Positions 48,364-56,819 of a stretch of DNA of 64,000 nt are shown one piece after another. The notes under the pieces are model-generated. The model saw nothing but the letters and a program-made list of their open reading frames with translations. It was not told the origin of the DNA and did no database searches. The translations under genes were made by a program, and so were the position numbers. This DNA comes from Arthrobacter antioxidans. GTDB taxonomy: Bacteria > Actinomycetota > Actinomycetes > Actinomycetales > Micrococcaceae. The stretch is taken from NCBI RefSeq assembly GCF_023100725.1, contig NZ_CP095501.1:2108001-2172000 (forward strand), written 5' to 3'. Each line of letters opens with the position of its first letter. The first letter of the stretch is position 1.

Positions 48364-48508
48364 GTGGGTGGCCGGACCGATTCCACACTCGGGCCGTCCG
48401 TGCTGGTGGCCGTCGGCCCGCTCCGGTCCGCGAATCAGCGCACCTCCCTGATGCGGGAGCAGCTCCCGCCTCCGCGAAGCCCTGCTCCCGATCAGCCACC
48501 GGCTGCGC

Positions 48509-49102
48509 CTAGAACGGGACGGTCTCCTCCTGACGGGCGTCCTCGTGGTCGCCGCCCGCCTCCCCTGTCGGCAGGGGGTCGCCCGCACCCTCGTCGTCGC
48601 CCGGGTCCGCATCGAAACCCGATGCTCCCCCGAACACCTCTCCCGTGGCGGCATCCACCCCGGCGGGAAGATCGTCCCCGGCGGGGTGGATGCCGCCGGC
48701 CGCGTCCTCCGATCCGGCACCCTGCTGGGCCTCGCTGCGGTCGGCCGTGGTGCGCTTGAAGTTCGCGGTGCCCCACATGAGGTCGTGTCCGGCGGTGTCC
48801 GCGTCGATGTCCACGGATGTTCCCGTCCGGCCGTCCGCGTTGATCCACGGACGCACCCTGAGCCGCCCGGTGACGATCACGCGGTCGCCCTTCTTCAGGC
48901 TTGCCCCCGCATTGGTGGCGAGCTGGCGGAACATGGACACCGAGTACCAGTTCGTGTGCCCGTCCACCCAGGCATTCGTCTCCCTGTCGAAGCGGCGGTC
49001 GGTGGAGCACATGCGGAAGCCGGCGACGGCCAGTCCGCTCTGCGCCGAGGTGAGCCGCACGTCCGTGGCGACATAGCCCCGCACGGTGATGATGTCGGTC
49101 AT
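48509..49102 (-). CDS. ssb: Single-stranded DNA-binding protein
   Basis: SSB of 197 aa: an OB-fold (about 1-115; TDIITVRGYVATDVRLT, NWYSVSMFRQLA, GDRVIVTGRLRVRPW), then a Gly/Asp/Glu-rich flexible tail. The tail ends EETVPF, a weakened form of the DDDIPF tip that recruits partner proteins. This and the unlinked position suggest a second SSB paralogue rather than the one in the rpsF-ssb-rpsR operon. GGAAGGA precedes the ATG at 49102. Confidence 0.9.
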   Translation of the reverse strand: MTDIITVRGYVATDVRLTSAQSGLAVAGFRMCSTDRRFDRETNAWVDGHTNWYSVSMFRQLATNAGASLKKGDRVIVTGRLRVRPWINADGRTGTSVDIDADTAGHDLMWGTANFKRTTADRSEAQQGAGSEDAAGGIHPAGDDLPAGVDAATGEVFGGASGFDADPGDDEGAGDPLPTGEAGGDHEDARQEETVPF

Positions 49103-49260
49103 GATCTGTCCTTCCGTAGATCCCGGGGGTCGGCGTTCGATGCCGGCCTCGACCAAGTCTTCGTGCGGAGGACCACCCGCGCCGGGGCGAGCGGGCGTAT
49201 GTTGACAACCACCCCGAGTCGCCCTGCGCGGGATAGGAGCACAGGCAGGAGCGCGGGCAG

Positions 49261-49296
49261 GCAAAGCAAAGGGCCGGACGCCTCGGCGTCCGGCCC
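49261..49296 (-). terminator. Terminator after tRNA-Arg
   Basis: A perfect 12-bp stem (49271-49282 with 49285-49296) and 2-base loop, followed on the minus strand by TTTGCTTTGC. Confidence 0.8.
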
Positions 49297-49304
49297 TGAT
49301 GCTG

Positions 49305-49377
49305 TGCCCCCGGCAGGATTCGAACCTGCGACCAGAGGATTAGAAGGCCCCTGCTCTATCCCCTGAGCTACGGAGGC
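49305..49377 (-). tRNA. tRNA-Arg (anticodon TCT)
   Basis: Acceptor GCCTCCG/CGGGGGC, D-arm GCTC/GAGC, anticodon loop CTTCTAA, T-arm GCAGG/CCTGC around TTCGAAT, discriminator A. The last anticodon-stem pair appears to be a C-U mismatch. Confidence 0.92.
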
Positions 49378-49448
49378 AGTCACGCCAGTTTACTATGGCG
49401 GTCCGGTGGGGGGCCCGACCACGGTCCCAGGGGCCCGTGGGCACACGC

Positions 49449-49868
49449 CTATTGGCTCACGGCGGGGAAGCTCACCCTCAGTTCCAGGCGGTGCTGCCCG
49501 TCCGGGTCCTGGGAGTAGACGGCCTTGCCCGCGATGCCGCGGAGACCCTCCGTGCCGGAGCCCGGGATGATGTGCCCCGAACTCGCGGCGTCCGCCCCCT
49601 CGGCGACACCCCAGTGCTGGACGGTCATCGCACCCGTCCGGTCCCCGATGGTCCCGACGAACTGTTCGGACGCGACGTAGCCGGCGCCGACGTCGTTCCC
49701 CGCCATCAGCAGTTCCGCCGTGCTGGTCCCGCTGATCTCGCCTTCGAACACCTTCGAGGCCCGCACGCGGGAGAGCTCGCCCGTGCTGCCCGGCTCCGCG
49801 TAGGGCTCGGCATCCCAGCTGGTGATCTCGAACTCGCCGTTGTACGTCGTCGTTCCTGTGTCAATCAT
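49449..49868 (-). CDS. DUF3224 family protein
   Basis: Protein of 139 aa matching by pattern the DUF3224 family (GEFEITSWDAEPY, FEGEISGTSTAELLMA, GYVASEQFVGTIGDRTGAMTVQHWG), a small beta-barrel of unknown function. No signal peptide. The ATG lies 6 nt after GATACT, so the mRNA is probably leaderless. Confidence 0.8.
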   Translation of the reverse strand: MIDTGTTTYNGEFEITSWDAEPYAEPGSTGELSRVRASKVFEGEISGTSTAELLMAGNDVGAGYVASEQFVGTIGDRTGAMTVQHWGVAEGADAASSGHIIPGSGTEGLRGIAGKAVYSQDPDGQHRLELRVSFPAVSQ

Positions 49869-49874
49869 CTGTTC

Positions 49875-49880
49875 AGTATC
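49875..49880 (-). promoter_or_regulatory. -10 element of the DUF3224 gene (leaderless)
   Basis: GATACT, the same hexamer as before the first pstS, lies 6 nt before the ATG. Confidence 0.45.
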
Positions 49881-49916
49881 GCGGTTCAGGGCGGGTATCG
49901 CATGCCCAGCCTGTTC

Positions 49917-51464
49917 TCAGTGCATCACTCCGGGCGCCGCGGGCCGATAACGCCGGAGGAACAGGACCTTCGTGCTGCGATCCACGAACACGAGGTAGAG
50001 CGCGAATCCGAGCGCGATGACCGCCGCGATCTGCCGCGCCATCATGAGGCTGAAGTCGAAGTACGGGAAGATGTCGAGCTGGTCCGTGATGGCGTAGACC
50101 ATGAAGAAGGCGACCGTGAAGTACAGGAACTTCACCTGCCAGTCGTCGCGGATGCCGGTGACCGCGAAGAGCGGGATCAGCCAGACCACGTACCAGGACT
50201 GGATCATCGGCGCCAGCACCACGATGGCCGCGAAGGCGATGGCCAGGCGGTGGACGAGACGGCTGTGGTCGCCGCGGAAGACCTGCAGCGCGATGATGAC
50301 GAGCGAGGCCACCCGGGCGAGGGTGTGGAACCCGCCGGCGAGGTCCCATCCGGGCAGGCCGACGGCGTCCCCGAGCGTGGCGATGACGAGCCCGATGAAG
50401 CCGACGGGTGCATACCAGATCCAGACGCTGCCCGGGGTGCTGAGGGCACCCACCCAGCCGAACCCGAAGGTGTTCACCAGCCCCATGACCCAGAGGATCC
50501 CGAGCGACATGCCCGCGGTGAGGAACCAGTAGAGGAACCGCCGCGGCCAGGACGCTCCCCTGCCCGCCCACATCAGGCCGACGAAGGGCAGGAAGATCAG
50601 GGTGATCGGCTTGATGCCGACCGAGAGCGTGATCAGGAGGATCCCGAGGAGGGGCCTCTTCGTCGCCGCCAGGTACAGGCCGGCGAGGGCAAGGCCGATC
50701 ATGAGCGCATCGTTGTGGATGGCCGCCACGAAGTTGATGAGGAACAGCGGATTCGCGGCGGTCAGCCACAGGGCGCGGTTCGCGTTGATGGAATGGAGGG
50801 CCGCGAGCTTGGGGATGACGTACACGCACAGGGCCACGCCCACGAGTGCGACGACCCGGAACAGGATGATGGAGGTGTCGGGGTGTCCGCCCGTGATCCT
50901 GACGATGCCCTCCTCGATCCAGAGGAAGACGGGCCCGTAGGGCGTGGGGCTCTGCGCCCAGAGGTCGTCGGCACCGATCTGCAGGTAGTTCGAGATCTGC
51001 GAGTACCCGTCGACATAGGGGTTGAGCCCGGCCACCATGACCTGGCCCTGGGCGATGTAGGCGAAGACGTCGCGGCTGAAGAGCGGCAGCGCCGCGGCGA
51101 GCGGGATGGTCCACGCGATGATGGCCTTCATCACGTACGGCCTCGTGTCGTCCGACCAGCCGTTCAGCCGCTGGCCCAGCCGTAGCCACGACCGGACGAG
51201 GAGCATCCCGCCGAGTGCGAGGAGGAGCACGGAGAGCACGGCGCCGGCCGGCTCGAACCGGAGCCAGATGATGATCGGGGTGCGCCTGAGTTCCGCCGAC
51301 GCCAGCGAGAGCCAGCCGACGCCGAGCGACCCCATCCACATGAGGAGGGATCCGACGAACCCCTGCGCGATGGCGACGTTCGGTCGGTTCGGCCCCCGCC
51401 GCGTTTCGACGTCGGAGAGCGGGACCTGGGAGGACATCGGGGAAATCCAATCGTCGGCAAGCAT
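49917..51464 (-). CDS. mptB: Polyprenol-phosphomannose-dependent alpha-1,6-mannosyltransferase (MptB type)
   Basis: GT-C fold membrane glycosyltransferase, about 515 aa, with a dozen or so hydrophobic segments. SRDVFAYIAQGQVMVAGLNPY carries the first-loop acidic residue; TPYGPVFLWIEEG and the IKPITLIFLPF region are also typical of the mannan/lipomannan elongating enzymes. It builds the alpha-1,6-mannan core of lipoglycans from polyprenyl-phosphomannose. The start is uncertain: ATG 51464 is used, ATG 51437 and TTG 51578 are alternatives, and none has a clear ribosome site. Confidence 0.85.
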   Translation of the reverse strand: MLADDWISPMSSQVPLSDVETRRGPNRPNVAIAQGFVGSLLMWMGSLGVGWLSLASAELRRTPIIIWLRFEPAGAVLSVLLLALGGMLLVRSWLRLGQRLNGWSDDTRPYVMKAIIAWTIPLAAALPLFSRDVFAYIAQGQVMVAGLNPYVDGYSQISNYLQIGADDLWAQSPTPYGPVFLWIEEGIVRITGGHPDTSIILFRVVALVGVALCVYVIPKLAALHSINANRALWLTAANPLFLINFVAAIHNDALMIGLALAGLYLAATKRPLLGILLITLSVGIKPITLIFLPFVGLMWAGRGASWPRRFLYWFLTAGMSLGILWVMGLVNTFGFGWVGALSTPGSVWIWYAPVGFIGLVIATLGDAVGLPGWDLAGGFHTLARVASLVIIALQVFRGDHSRLVHRLAIAFAAIVVLAPMIQSWYVVWLIPLFAVTGIRDDWQVKFLYFTVAFFMVYAITDQLDIFPYFDFSLMMARQIAAVIALGFALYLVFVDRSTKVLFLRRYRPAAPGVMH

Positions 51465-51718
51465 GAGTCGGCGTCGAACGCCCTGCCCTCGGGCCGTCGG
51501 CCGGTGACGACCGACGGCGGGCGACCCGCGAGCGGTGCCCTTACCGGAAGCGGCAGGGTTTCCCAGATCTCCCCGCAACCCTGAGCGAACTGTTCGAATA
51601 TTAGCATCGGGCGCGGAGAGCGCCCCGGCAGGCGCCGCCGTCGGCGCGCGCCCCGATCGTGCTCCGGCCTGCGGGTCGGGCGCGCGGCGGCGGGCGCGGA
51701 AGCGGGGGTACCGGGCGG

Positions 51719-51724
51719 TACATT
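51719..51724 (+). promoter_or_regulatory. -10 element of orn (leaderless)
   Basis: TACATT lies 6 nt before the ATG at 51731. Confidence 0.5.
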
Positions 51725-51730
51725 GGTCGA

Positions 51731-52333
51731 ATGCCGATATCGAATGACCCCATCGTCTGGATCGACTGCGAGATGACGGGACTGGACCTCGTCAACGACG
51801 CCCTGATCGAGGTCGCCGTCCTCGTGACGGATTCCGAGCTCAACGTCCTCGGCGACGGGGTGGACGTGGTGATCAAGCCCACGCCCGAGGCCGTCGCCCA
51901 GATGGGCGACTTCGTGCGCACCATGCACACGACGTCGGGCCTGCTGGAGGAGCTCGACGACGGCATCACCATGGAGGACGCCGAGCAGCAGGTCCTCGAG
52001 TACATCAGGAAATGGGTGCCGGAACCCCGCAAGGCCCAGCTGGCAGGCAACTCCGTGGGCACGGACCGCAACTTCCTCGTCCGCGACATGCCGCTCGTCG
52101 TCGACCACCTGCACTACCGCGTCATCGACGTCTCGACCATCAAGGAACTGGCGCGCCGCTGGTACACCCGCGCCTACTTCCAGTCCCCCGCGAAGACGGG
52201 GGGCCACCGGGCCCTGGGGGACATCGAGGATTCGATCCGGGAACTGCGGTACTACCGGTCGGCGGTCTTCGTGCCCTCCCCCGGTCCCGACTCCGCCACG
52301 AGCAAGGACATCGCGCGCACGATCGCGTCCTGA
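51731..52333 (+). CDS. orn: Oligoribonuclease
   Basis: 3'-5' exonuclease of 200 aa that degrades short oligoribonucleotides, including pGpG. DEDDh signature: Asp12 and Glu14 in WIDCEMTGLD, a central Asp in GNSVGTDRNFL, and His/Asp in GHRALGDIEDSI. Normal length. The mRNA is probably leaderless. It is followed by tRNA-His. Confidence 0.95.
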   Translation: MPISNDPIVWIDCEMTGLDLVNDALIEVAVLVTDSELNVLGDGVDVVIKPTPEAVAQMGDFVRTMHTTSGLLEELDDGITMEDAEQQVLEYIRKWVPEPRKAQLAGNSVGTDRNFLVRDMPLVVDHLHYRVIDVSTIKELARRWYTRAYFQSPAKTGGHRALGDIEDSIRELRYYRSAVFVPSPGPDSATSKDIARTIAS

Positions 52334-52459
52334 CGGACTCGGGCGGCGGCCTCCCGCCGTTGTCAGGACCACACCGAAAAGTGTGTAAACTTGGATCCGC
52401 TGCCTTCCACGGACAGCCCGGCCGGCCAGTCGCCACCGGGATGCACCGCGGAGACACAT

Positions 52460-52533
52460 GGTGGGTATAGCTCAGCTGGCAGAGCGCCTGGTTGTGGTCC
52501 AGGAGGTCGCGGGTTCAAGCCCCGTTACTCACC
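52460..52533 (+). tRNA. tRNA-His (anticodon GTG)
   Basis: Acceptor GTGGGTA/TACTCAC, anticodon loop TTGTGGT, T-loop TTCAAGC, discriminator C at 52533 with an encoded G at position -1 (52460), the tRNA-His identity pair. Confidence 0.95.
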
Positions 52534-52685
52534 CTCAGTCGTCAGGAATGTTCCTGGCCACGTATGCCGTCCCGGAGATCATCCGGGGCGGCATACGTCA
52601 TTCAGGCCCCATCAAGCCCAAGCCCTGGAGAACGGCCGCCCGGCCTGCGCCTTCACGGGCTGCGAGCATCCGAAGGACCCACGTC

Positions 52686-53858
52686 ATGGAACGCACTGTG
52701 TTCGAAGAAGATCACGAGCTCTTCCGCGATGTCGCCCGCGAGTTCAACGACCGCGCCGTCGCTCCCCACTACGCCGATTGGGACCGACAGCACCTGATGG
52801 ACCGCTCGGTCTGGACCGCGGCGGGCGAGCAGGGACTGCTGGGGCTCGCCGTCCCCGAGGAGTTCGGCGGCGCAGGCATGCCGGACTACCGGTTCCGGAC
52901 GGTGCTGGACGAGGAGTTCGCCCGGAGCAACCACCTCGCCGTCGGGCTCGCCTTCCACCTGCAGGACGACCTCGTGCTGCCGCACCTGCTCACCTACGGC
53001 TCGGACGACCTCAAGGAGCGGTGGCTGCCGGGCATGGTCTCGGGTGAGATCGTCACGTCCTGCGCCTGGACCGAGCCGGGAGCCGGGAGCGATCTCCGCG
53101 GCATCCGGACCAGGGCCGTGCGCGACGGCGACGACTGGCTGATCACCGGCCAGAAGGTGTTCATCGGCAACGGGATCAGCGGGGACGCATCCCTCGTGCT
53201 CGCGCGCACCGACGGCAGCTCGGGCCGGGGCTCGAGCGACGCGTTCTCCCTATTCATGGTGCGCAAGGGCGAGGGCTACGCGCCCGGCCGCCAGCTGGAC
53301 AAGATGGGCCTCCGCGCGTCCGACACCGCCGAACTCTTCTTCGACAACGTCCGCGTGCCCGGCGCCGACCTCGTGGGCGAGGTGGGCCAGGGCCTGCGCT
53401 ACAGCCTCGAGCAGATCCCGCAGGGCCGCCTCGGCATCGCCGTCGCCTCCGCCGCGCTCGCGCGGGCGACCTACGAGCAGACCCTGCGGTACGTGACCGA
53501 GCGCAGCGCGTTCGGCGAGCGCGTGCTCGACTTCCAGAACACCCGCCATGTGCTCGCCGACATCCTCACCGAGGTCCGGGTGACGGAGACCTTCGTCGAC
53601 CAGGCAGTGCTGGCCTTCAACGCGGGCACGCTGACCCCCACGGACGCCGCCCAGGCCAAGCTGTGGGCCAGTGAACGGGCGAAGTCCGTCACGGACCGCT
53701 GCCTCCAGCTGCACGGCGGCTACGGCTACATCCTCGAATACCCGGTCTCGCAGGCCTTCCTCGCCGCGCGGCTGCTGACGATCTTCGGCGGGACCAGCGA
53801 GATCATGCGCGAGTCCATCGGCCGGTCGATCGCCGACCGCCCCACCCAGAACAGGTAG
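52686..53858 (+). CDS. Acyl-CoA dehydrogenase
   Basis: FAD-dependent enzyme of 390 aa for the first oxidation step of acyl-CoA breakdown. Family signatures: CAWTEPGAGSDLRGIRTRA, KVFIGNGISGD, RDR-like RLGIAVASAALA region, and GGTSEIMRESIGRSI with the C-terminal catalytic Glu. AGGA lies ahead of the ATG at 52686. Five bases separate it from def. Chain-length preference not determinable. Confidence 0.92.
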   Translation: MERTVFEEDHELFRDVAREFNDRAVAPHYADWDRQHLMDRSVWTAAGEQGLLGLAVPEEFGGAGMPDYRFRTVLDEEFARSNHLAVGLAFHLQDDLVLPHLLTYGSDDLKERWLPGMVSGEIVTSCAWTEPGAGSDLRGIRTRAVRDGDDWLITGQKVFIGNGISGDASLVLARTDGSSGRGSSDAFSLFMVRKGEGYAPGRQLDKMGLRASDTAELFFDNVRVPGADLVGEVGQGLRYSLEQIPQGRLGIAVASAALARATYEQTLRYVTERSAFGERVLDFQNTRHVLADILTEVRVTETFVDQAVLAFNAGTLTPTDAAQAKLWASERAKSVTDRCLQLHGGYGYILEYPVSQAFLAARLLTIFGGTSEIMRESIGRSIADRPTQNR

Positions 53859-53863
53859 GTTCC

Positions 53864-54436
53864 ATGACCGTCCACCCCATCACGATCGCCGGCGAGCCCG
53901 TCCTGCACCGGCGGGCCCTCCCCGTCGAGGCGTTCGACGACGCGCTGCGCACCCTCATCGCCGACATGTTCGAGACGATGGACGTCGCCAACGGGGTGGG
54001 CCTCGCCGCACCGCAGATCGGCGTGGGGTTGCGCCTGTTCGTCTACGGGATGGAGAACGACGACGACGTCACGCCGCGCGGTGTCCTCGTCAACCCGACG
54101 CTCGTGACCTCGAAGGTCCCCGGGTCCGACCCCGACCCGGAGGACGAGGCGGAGGGCTGCCTGTCCGTCCCCGGTGAGTCCTTCCCCCTCAAGCGGGCCG
54201 ACTGGGCACGGGTGTCAGGGTTCGACGGTGACGGCGTGCCCGTCGAGTTCGAGGCCACGGGGTGGTTCGCCCGCTGCATGCAGCACGAGTACGACCACCT
54301 CGACGGCAGGCTCTACGTGGATCGCCTCAACAACCGCCAGGGACGCAAGGCGAGCAAGGCGATGAAGAACAACGGCTGGGGCGTGCCCGGGCTCACCTGG
54401 ATGCCCGGAGTGGACCCGGACCCGTTCGGGCACTAG
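53864..54436 (+). CDS. def: Peptide deformylase
   Basis: Metallo-enzyme of 190 aa that removes the formyl group from new proteins. Motif I GVGLAAPQIG (44-53), motif II EGCLSVPGE with metal ligand Cys99, and motif III QHEYDHLDG with His141, Glu142 and His145 are intact. It starts 5 bases after the acyl-CoA dehydrogenase stop, probably cotranscribed. Confidence 0.95.
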   Translation: MTVHPITIAGEPVLHRRALPVEAFDDALRTLIADMFETMDVANGVGLAAPQIGVGLRLFVYGMENDDDVTPRGVLVNPTLVTSKVPGSDPDPEDEAEGCLSVPGESFPLKRADWARVSGFDGDGVPVEFEATGWFARCMQHEYDHLDGRLYVDRLNNRQGRKASKAMKNNGWGVPGLTWMPGVDPDPFGH

Positions 54437-54446
54437 CCGGATCGCG

Positions 54447-54465
54447 CCGGAGCCGGGGGCTCCGG
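54447..54465. terminator. Hairpin between def and the convergent exporter
   Basis: An 8-bp stem CCGGAGCC/GGCTCCGG with a 3-base loop. It has no T-tract. Confidence 0.5.
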
Positions 54466-54488
54466 TGTCAGGTGCTCCGGTGTCAGGT
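54459..54488. repeat. 15-bp tandem duplication at the end of the exporter gene
   Basis: Two exact copies of GCTCCGGTGTCAGGT in tandem. The second copy contains the exporter's stop codon (54483-54485); the first also contains a stop complement, so it looks like a short slippage or duplication beyond the gene end. Confidence 0.7.
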
Positions 54489-55775
54489 GTTCCTCGTGAC
54501 CTGGACCTGCGCTGCGGCCGCCGGGGCCTCGACGAGGTCCTCCAGCCGCTTCACGCCCCGGAGGGGTCCCAGCAGGGCCACCAATGGAGCGGTGCACGCG
54601 ATGAGGACGCCGATGAGGACGGCCTCGCGGATGCCGACGGTCTCCGCGAGGATTCCGGCCAGCAGGCTTGCGAGCGCGAGCATGCCCCAGCTCACCGTGC
54701 GCGACGCGGCGCCGAGACGGCCCATCATGTCCGGCGGGCAGACGCGCTGGCGGAAGCTCGTACCGACGACGATGTTCCAGGAGACACTCGCGCCCATCAC
54801 GAACATGCCCAGGAGCCCCCAGAGCATACCGGCCCCGGGCGAGAGGATCAGCAGGGAGGCGTAGCCGAGCACCCCGGGCACCATGGACCAGCGCCACAGC
54901 GGCCCGGAGCCGAAGCGCTCACCCAGGGAGTTGGCCGTGACCCCGCCGACAGCTCCCCCGATGGAGGATGCGGCCAGCAGCAGGCCGAGCCACAGCTCCG
55001 ATTCCCCGAGGGTCCTCAGCACCAGCAGCACGAGCAGTGACGCGGAGATGTTGCCGCCGAGGTTCCAGAGCGCGGCGTTGAGGAGGAGCGCGCGCAGCGG
55101 GGCGGTGCTGAAGGTGTAACGCAGCCCCTCCCACATCTCCCGGACGATCCGGTGGTCGCTCCGCGGGCGGACGATCTCCCTGACGTCCAGGCGCTGGATG
55201 GCCACCAGCGCGATGACCGACGTCGTCACCTGCACGATCAGCGTGTTCGAGGCGCCGACGGCCCCGGTGAGCCATCCCCCTGCGGAGCGTCCTGCTGCGT
55301 CCGCGGCGGCACCGGAGCCCGTGATCAGGCCGTTGCCCTCCATGAGTTCGTCCGCGGTGACGGCCTGCTGCACCAGGGCGGCGTCCGCGAGCTGGAAGAA
55401 GACGCCGGCCACGCCCGCGATGAATGCGGCGGCGAACAGCAAGGGAGTGCTGAGGAACCCGAACCAGTAGCCGACGGGCAGGAGGGCGAGGACCACGACG
55501 CGGACGGCGAGGGACGCGAGCATCACCGGCTTACGCGGCAGCCGATCGACCCATACGCCGATGAGCAGTCCGCAGAGGAGCCAGGGCAGGAAGGTCATGC
55601 CGGCGAGGGCTGCGACCTCGAAGTTGCTGGCATCGAGTTCCACCGCGGCGATGACGGGCAGCGCCACCGCCGCGACGGCGTTGCCGAGCACGCCGAACGT
55701 ACTGGAGACCATGAGTGCGCGGAAGTTCCTGTTGCGCACGAACAGGTGTCGTTCGGCAGTGCCCCCGGTGCTCAT
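54483..55775 (-). CDS. MFS transporter, EntS-like
   Basis: Major facilitator of 430 aa with about 12 hydrophobic segments, resembling the EntS/MFS_3 group (VSSTFGVLGNAVAAVALPVIA, WVDRLPRKPVMLASLAVR, ITGSGAAADAAGRSAGGWL). That group exports siderophores, macrolides or similar compounds; substrate unknown. TAGGGT lies 6 nt before the ATG, implying a leaderless transcript. Convergent with def. Confidence 0.85.
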   Translation of the reverse strand: MSTGGTAERHLFVRNRNFRALMVSSTFGVLGNAVAAVALPVIAAVELDASNFEVAALAGMTFLPWLLCGLLIGVWVDRLPRKPVMLASLAVRVVVLALLPVGYWFGFLSTPLLFAAAFIAGVAGVFFQLADAALVQQAVTADELMEGNGLITGSGAAADAAGRSAGGWLTGAVGASNTLIVQVTTSVIALVAIQRLDVREIVRPRSDHRIVREMWEGLRYTFSTAPLRALLLNAALWNLGGNISASLLVLLVLRTLGESELWLGLLLAASSIGGAVGGVTANSLGERFGSGPLWRWSMVPGVLGYASLLILSPGAGMLWGLLGMFVMGASVSWNIVVGTSFRQRVCPPDMMGRLGAASRTVSWGMLALASLLAGILAETVGIREAVLIGVLIACTAPLVALLGPLRGVKRLEDLVEAPAAAAQVQVTRNT

Positions 55776-55781
55776 CCGATC

Positions 55782-55787
55782 ACCCTA
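55782..55787 (-). promoter_or_regulatory. -10 element of the EntS-like exporter (leaderless)
   Basis: TAGGGT lies 6 nt before the ATG at 55775. Confidence 0.5.
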
Positions 55788-55849
55788 AGCCAGAGCGCCC
55801 CCGACGATCGGGCCGCCGCGGCCGGTTTTCGGCAGCGGTTCGTCGAGTC

Positions 55850-55878
55850 TTGACGGGTTCGCGGCCACGACCGATAAT
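55850..55878 (+). promoter_or_regulatory. Sigma-70-type promoter of a candidate small RNA
   Basis: TTGACG (55850-55855) and GATAAT (55873-55878) with an ideal 17-bp spacer: the best consensus promoter I find in the window. The next downstream start codon has no credible gene; a folded region and terminator follow instead. Confidence 0.7.
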
Positions 55879-55883
55879 CATTC

Positions 55884-56101
55884 GCCTCGGCAACGGAAAT
55901 GTCGGACCGTTGTTCCCGATTTCTCCCTTGGCTTAGCGCGACCCCTGCGATTGCAGGGCGGTCGGTGGAAGAGCACCATGGAGCAGGGAGTGCGTCCCGC
56001 GATCGTTCCCCCAGCAGTATCGCGGTCGACGAACTCCCGAGGCGGCTATAGACGCCGGACGGTCCCCCTACCTCTTGAGACCGGGTACGGGGGACCGTTT
56101 C
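55884..56101 (+). ncRNA. Candidate structured non-coding RNA (about 215 nt), unassigned
   Basis: Predicted to start at about 55884-55885. The first bases GCCTCGG pair with CCGAGGC at 56037-56043, closing a long molecule. Inside are hairpins CAACGG/CCGTTG (55891-55912), CGACCCCTGC with GCAGG and GGTCG (55939-55964), GGTG/CACC (55964-55977) and CCGCGAT/ATCGCGG (55997-56025) with a C-rich loop. A strong terminator hairpin ends it. No coding frame of note. The closed, rod-like layout recalls 6S or Ms1 RNA, but I cannot assign a family. It lies upstream of, and antiparallel to, rnpB. Confidence 0.55.
56059..56101 (+). terminator. Terminator of the candidate small RNA
   Basis: Stem ACGGTCCCCC/GGGGGACCGT continued by TACC/GGTA with one bulged C, then TTTC. 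About 14 bp, very stable. Confidence 0.65.
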
Positions 56102-56103
56102 AT

Positions 56104-56341
56104 GCCCGCGATCGCGCGGCCGGGTCGAGGCGAACGGGCCGGCCCCGAAGCCCCAGCAGCAGGCCGACCCGTTCATACCGCAGCGCTTGCGTATGAGACC
56201 CGCAGCGGTGTTCACACAGTAGGACGAGCGGGGGCCCGCGACAACGTGTGACGCGCCGGAGACCTCGCACGGGGTGCGGATCGAGGGAGCAGCTCATCCG
56301 GTCCCGGCTGCCGTCGGCTGTCCTGCCGGGGGGAGGTCGAG
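56104..56341. other. Gene-free spacer between the candidate RNA and rnpB
   Basis: No coding frame with plausible start, ribosome site or codon use, no tRNA, and no clear terminator with a T-tract is visible on either strand. It should hold the 3' flank of rnpB. Confidence 0.5.
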
Positions 56342-56742
56342 GGATGGGTCGACCGATACGCCGGGTTCTGTCATCGCGCGCCGTCGCCGGCCCGCGAGTA
56401 GCGACCATCCATCTACGGACGCCGTTGCCGACGCCCTCCAGCGGCCTACCCGTGCACTCGGGCGGGCAGCCCTCGAACGCGCACTGTCTGGCCTTGCTCC
56501 GGGTGGGGTTTACCGAGCCGTGCCGGTCACCCGGCACGCTGGTGGTCTCTTACACCGCCTTTTCACCCTTACTGCCCGCGCCGGCCGAAGCCTGCGGCGG
56601 GAGCGGTCTCTTTTCTGTGGCACTGGCCTGCGGGTTACCCCGAGTGGGCGTTACCCACCACCCTGCCCTGCGGAGCCCGGACGTTCCTCGGTGGAGCGGA
56701 TGCTCTCGCACCGTCCAACGCGGCCGCCTGGTCGACCCATCC
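56342..56742 (-). ncRNA. rnpB: RNase P RNA (bacterial type A)
   Basis: Catalytic RNA of RNase P, about 400 nt, which matures tRNA 5' ends. The two ends pair as helix P1 (GGATGGGTCGACC with its complement at 56342-56354). The conserved GAGGAACGTCCGGGCTCC core is at 56672-56689 on the minus strand; ACAGAAA follows at 56612-56618, and the GTGAAAAGG and 3' proximal core segments are also present. TAGAAT at 56750-56755 is a suitable -10 box. Confidence 0.93.
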
Positions 56743-56749
56743 GGTGACT

Positions 56750-56755
56750 ATTCTA
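56750..56755 (-). promoter_or_regulatory. -10 element of rnpB
   Basis: TAGAAT on the minus strand lies about 7 nt before the predicted 5' end of RNase P RNA. The -35 region is not recognisable. Confidence 0.5.
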
Positions 56756-56807
56756 GGTGACCGGGACGCCGCCGGCTGCCGCGCACGGGTGGCCGGTCCG
56801 GGTTGGA

Positions 56808-56813
56808 TACAGT
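56808..56813 (+). promoter_or_regulatory. -10 element of yaaA (leaderless)
   Basis: TACAGT lies 6 nt before the GTG at 56820. Confidence 0.45.
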
Positions 56814-56819
56814 GGATCG

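Noticed and set aside
52360..52391. Promoter of tRNA-His (TTGTCA and TAAACT)
   Set aside because: The spacer between the two boxes is 20 bp, too long for a confident call.
52458..52685. Upstream extension of the acyl-CoA dehydrogenase
   Set aside because: It would read through tRNA-His; the family N-terminus starts at 52686.
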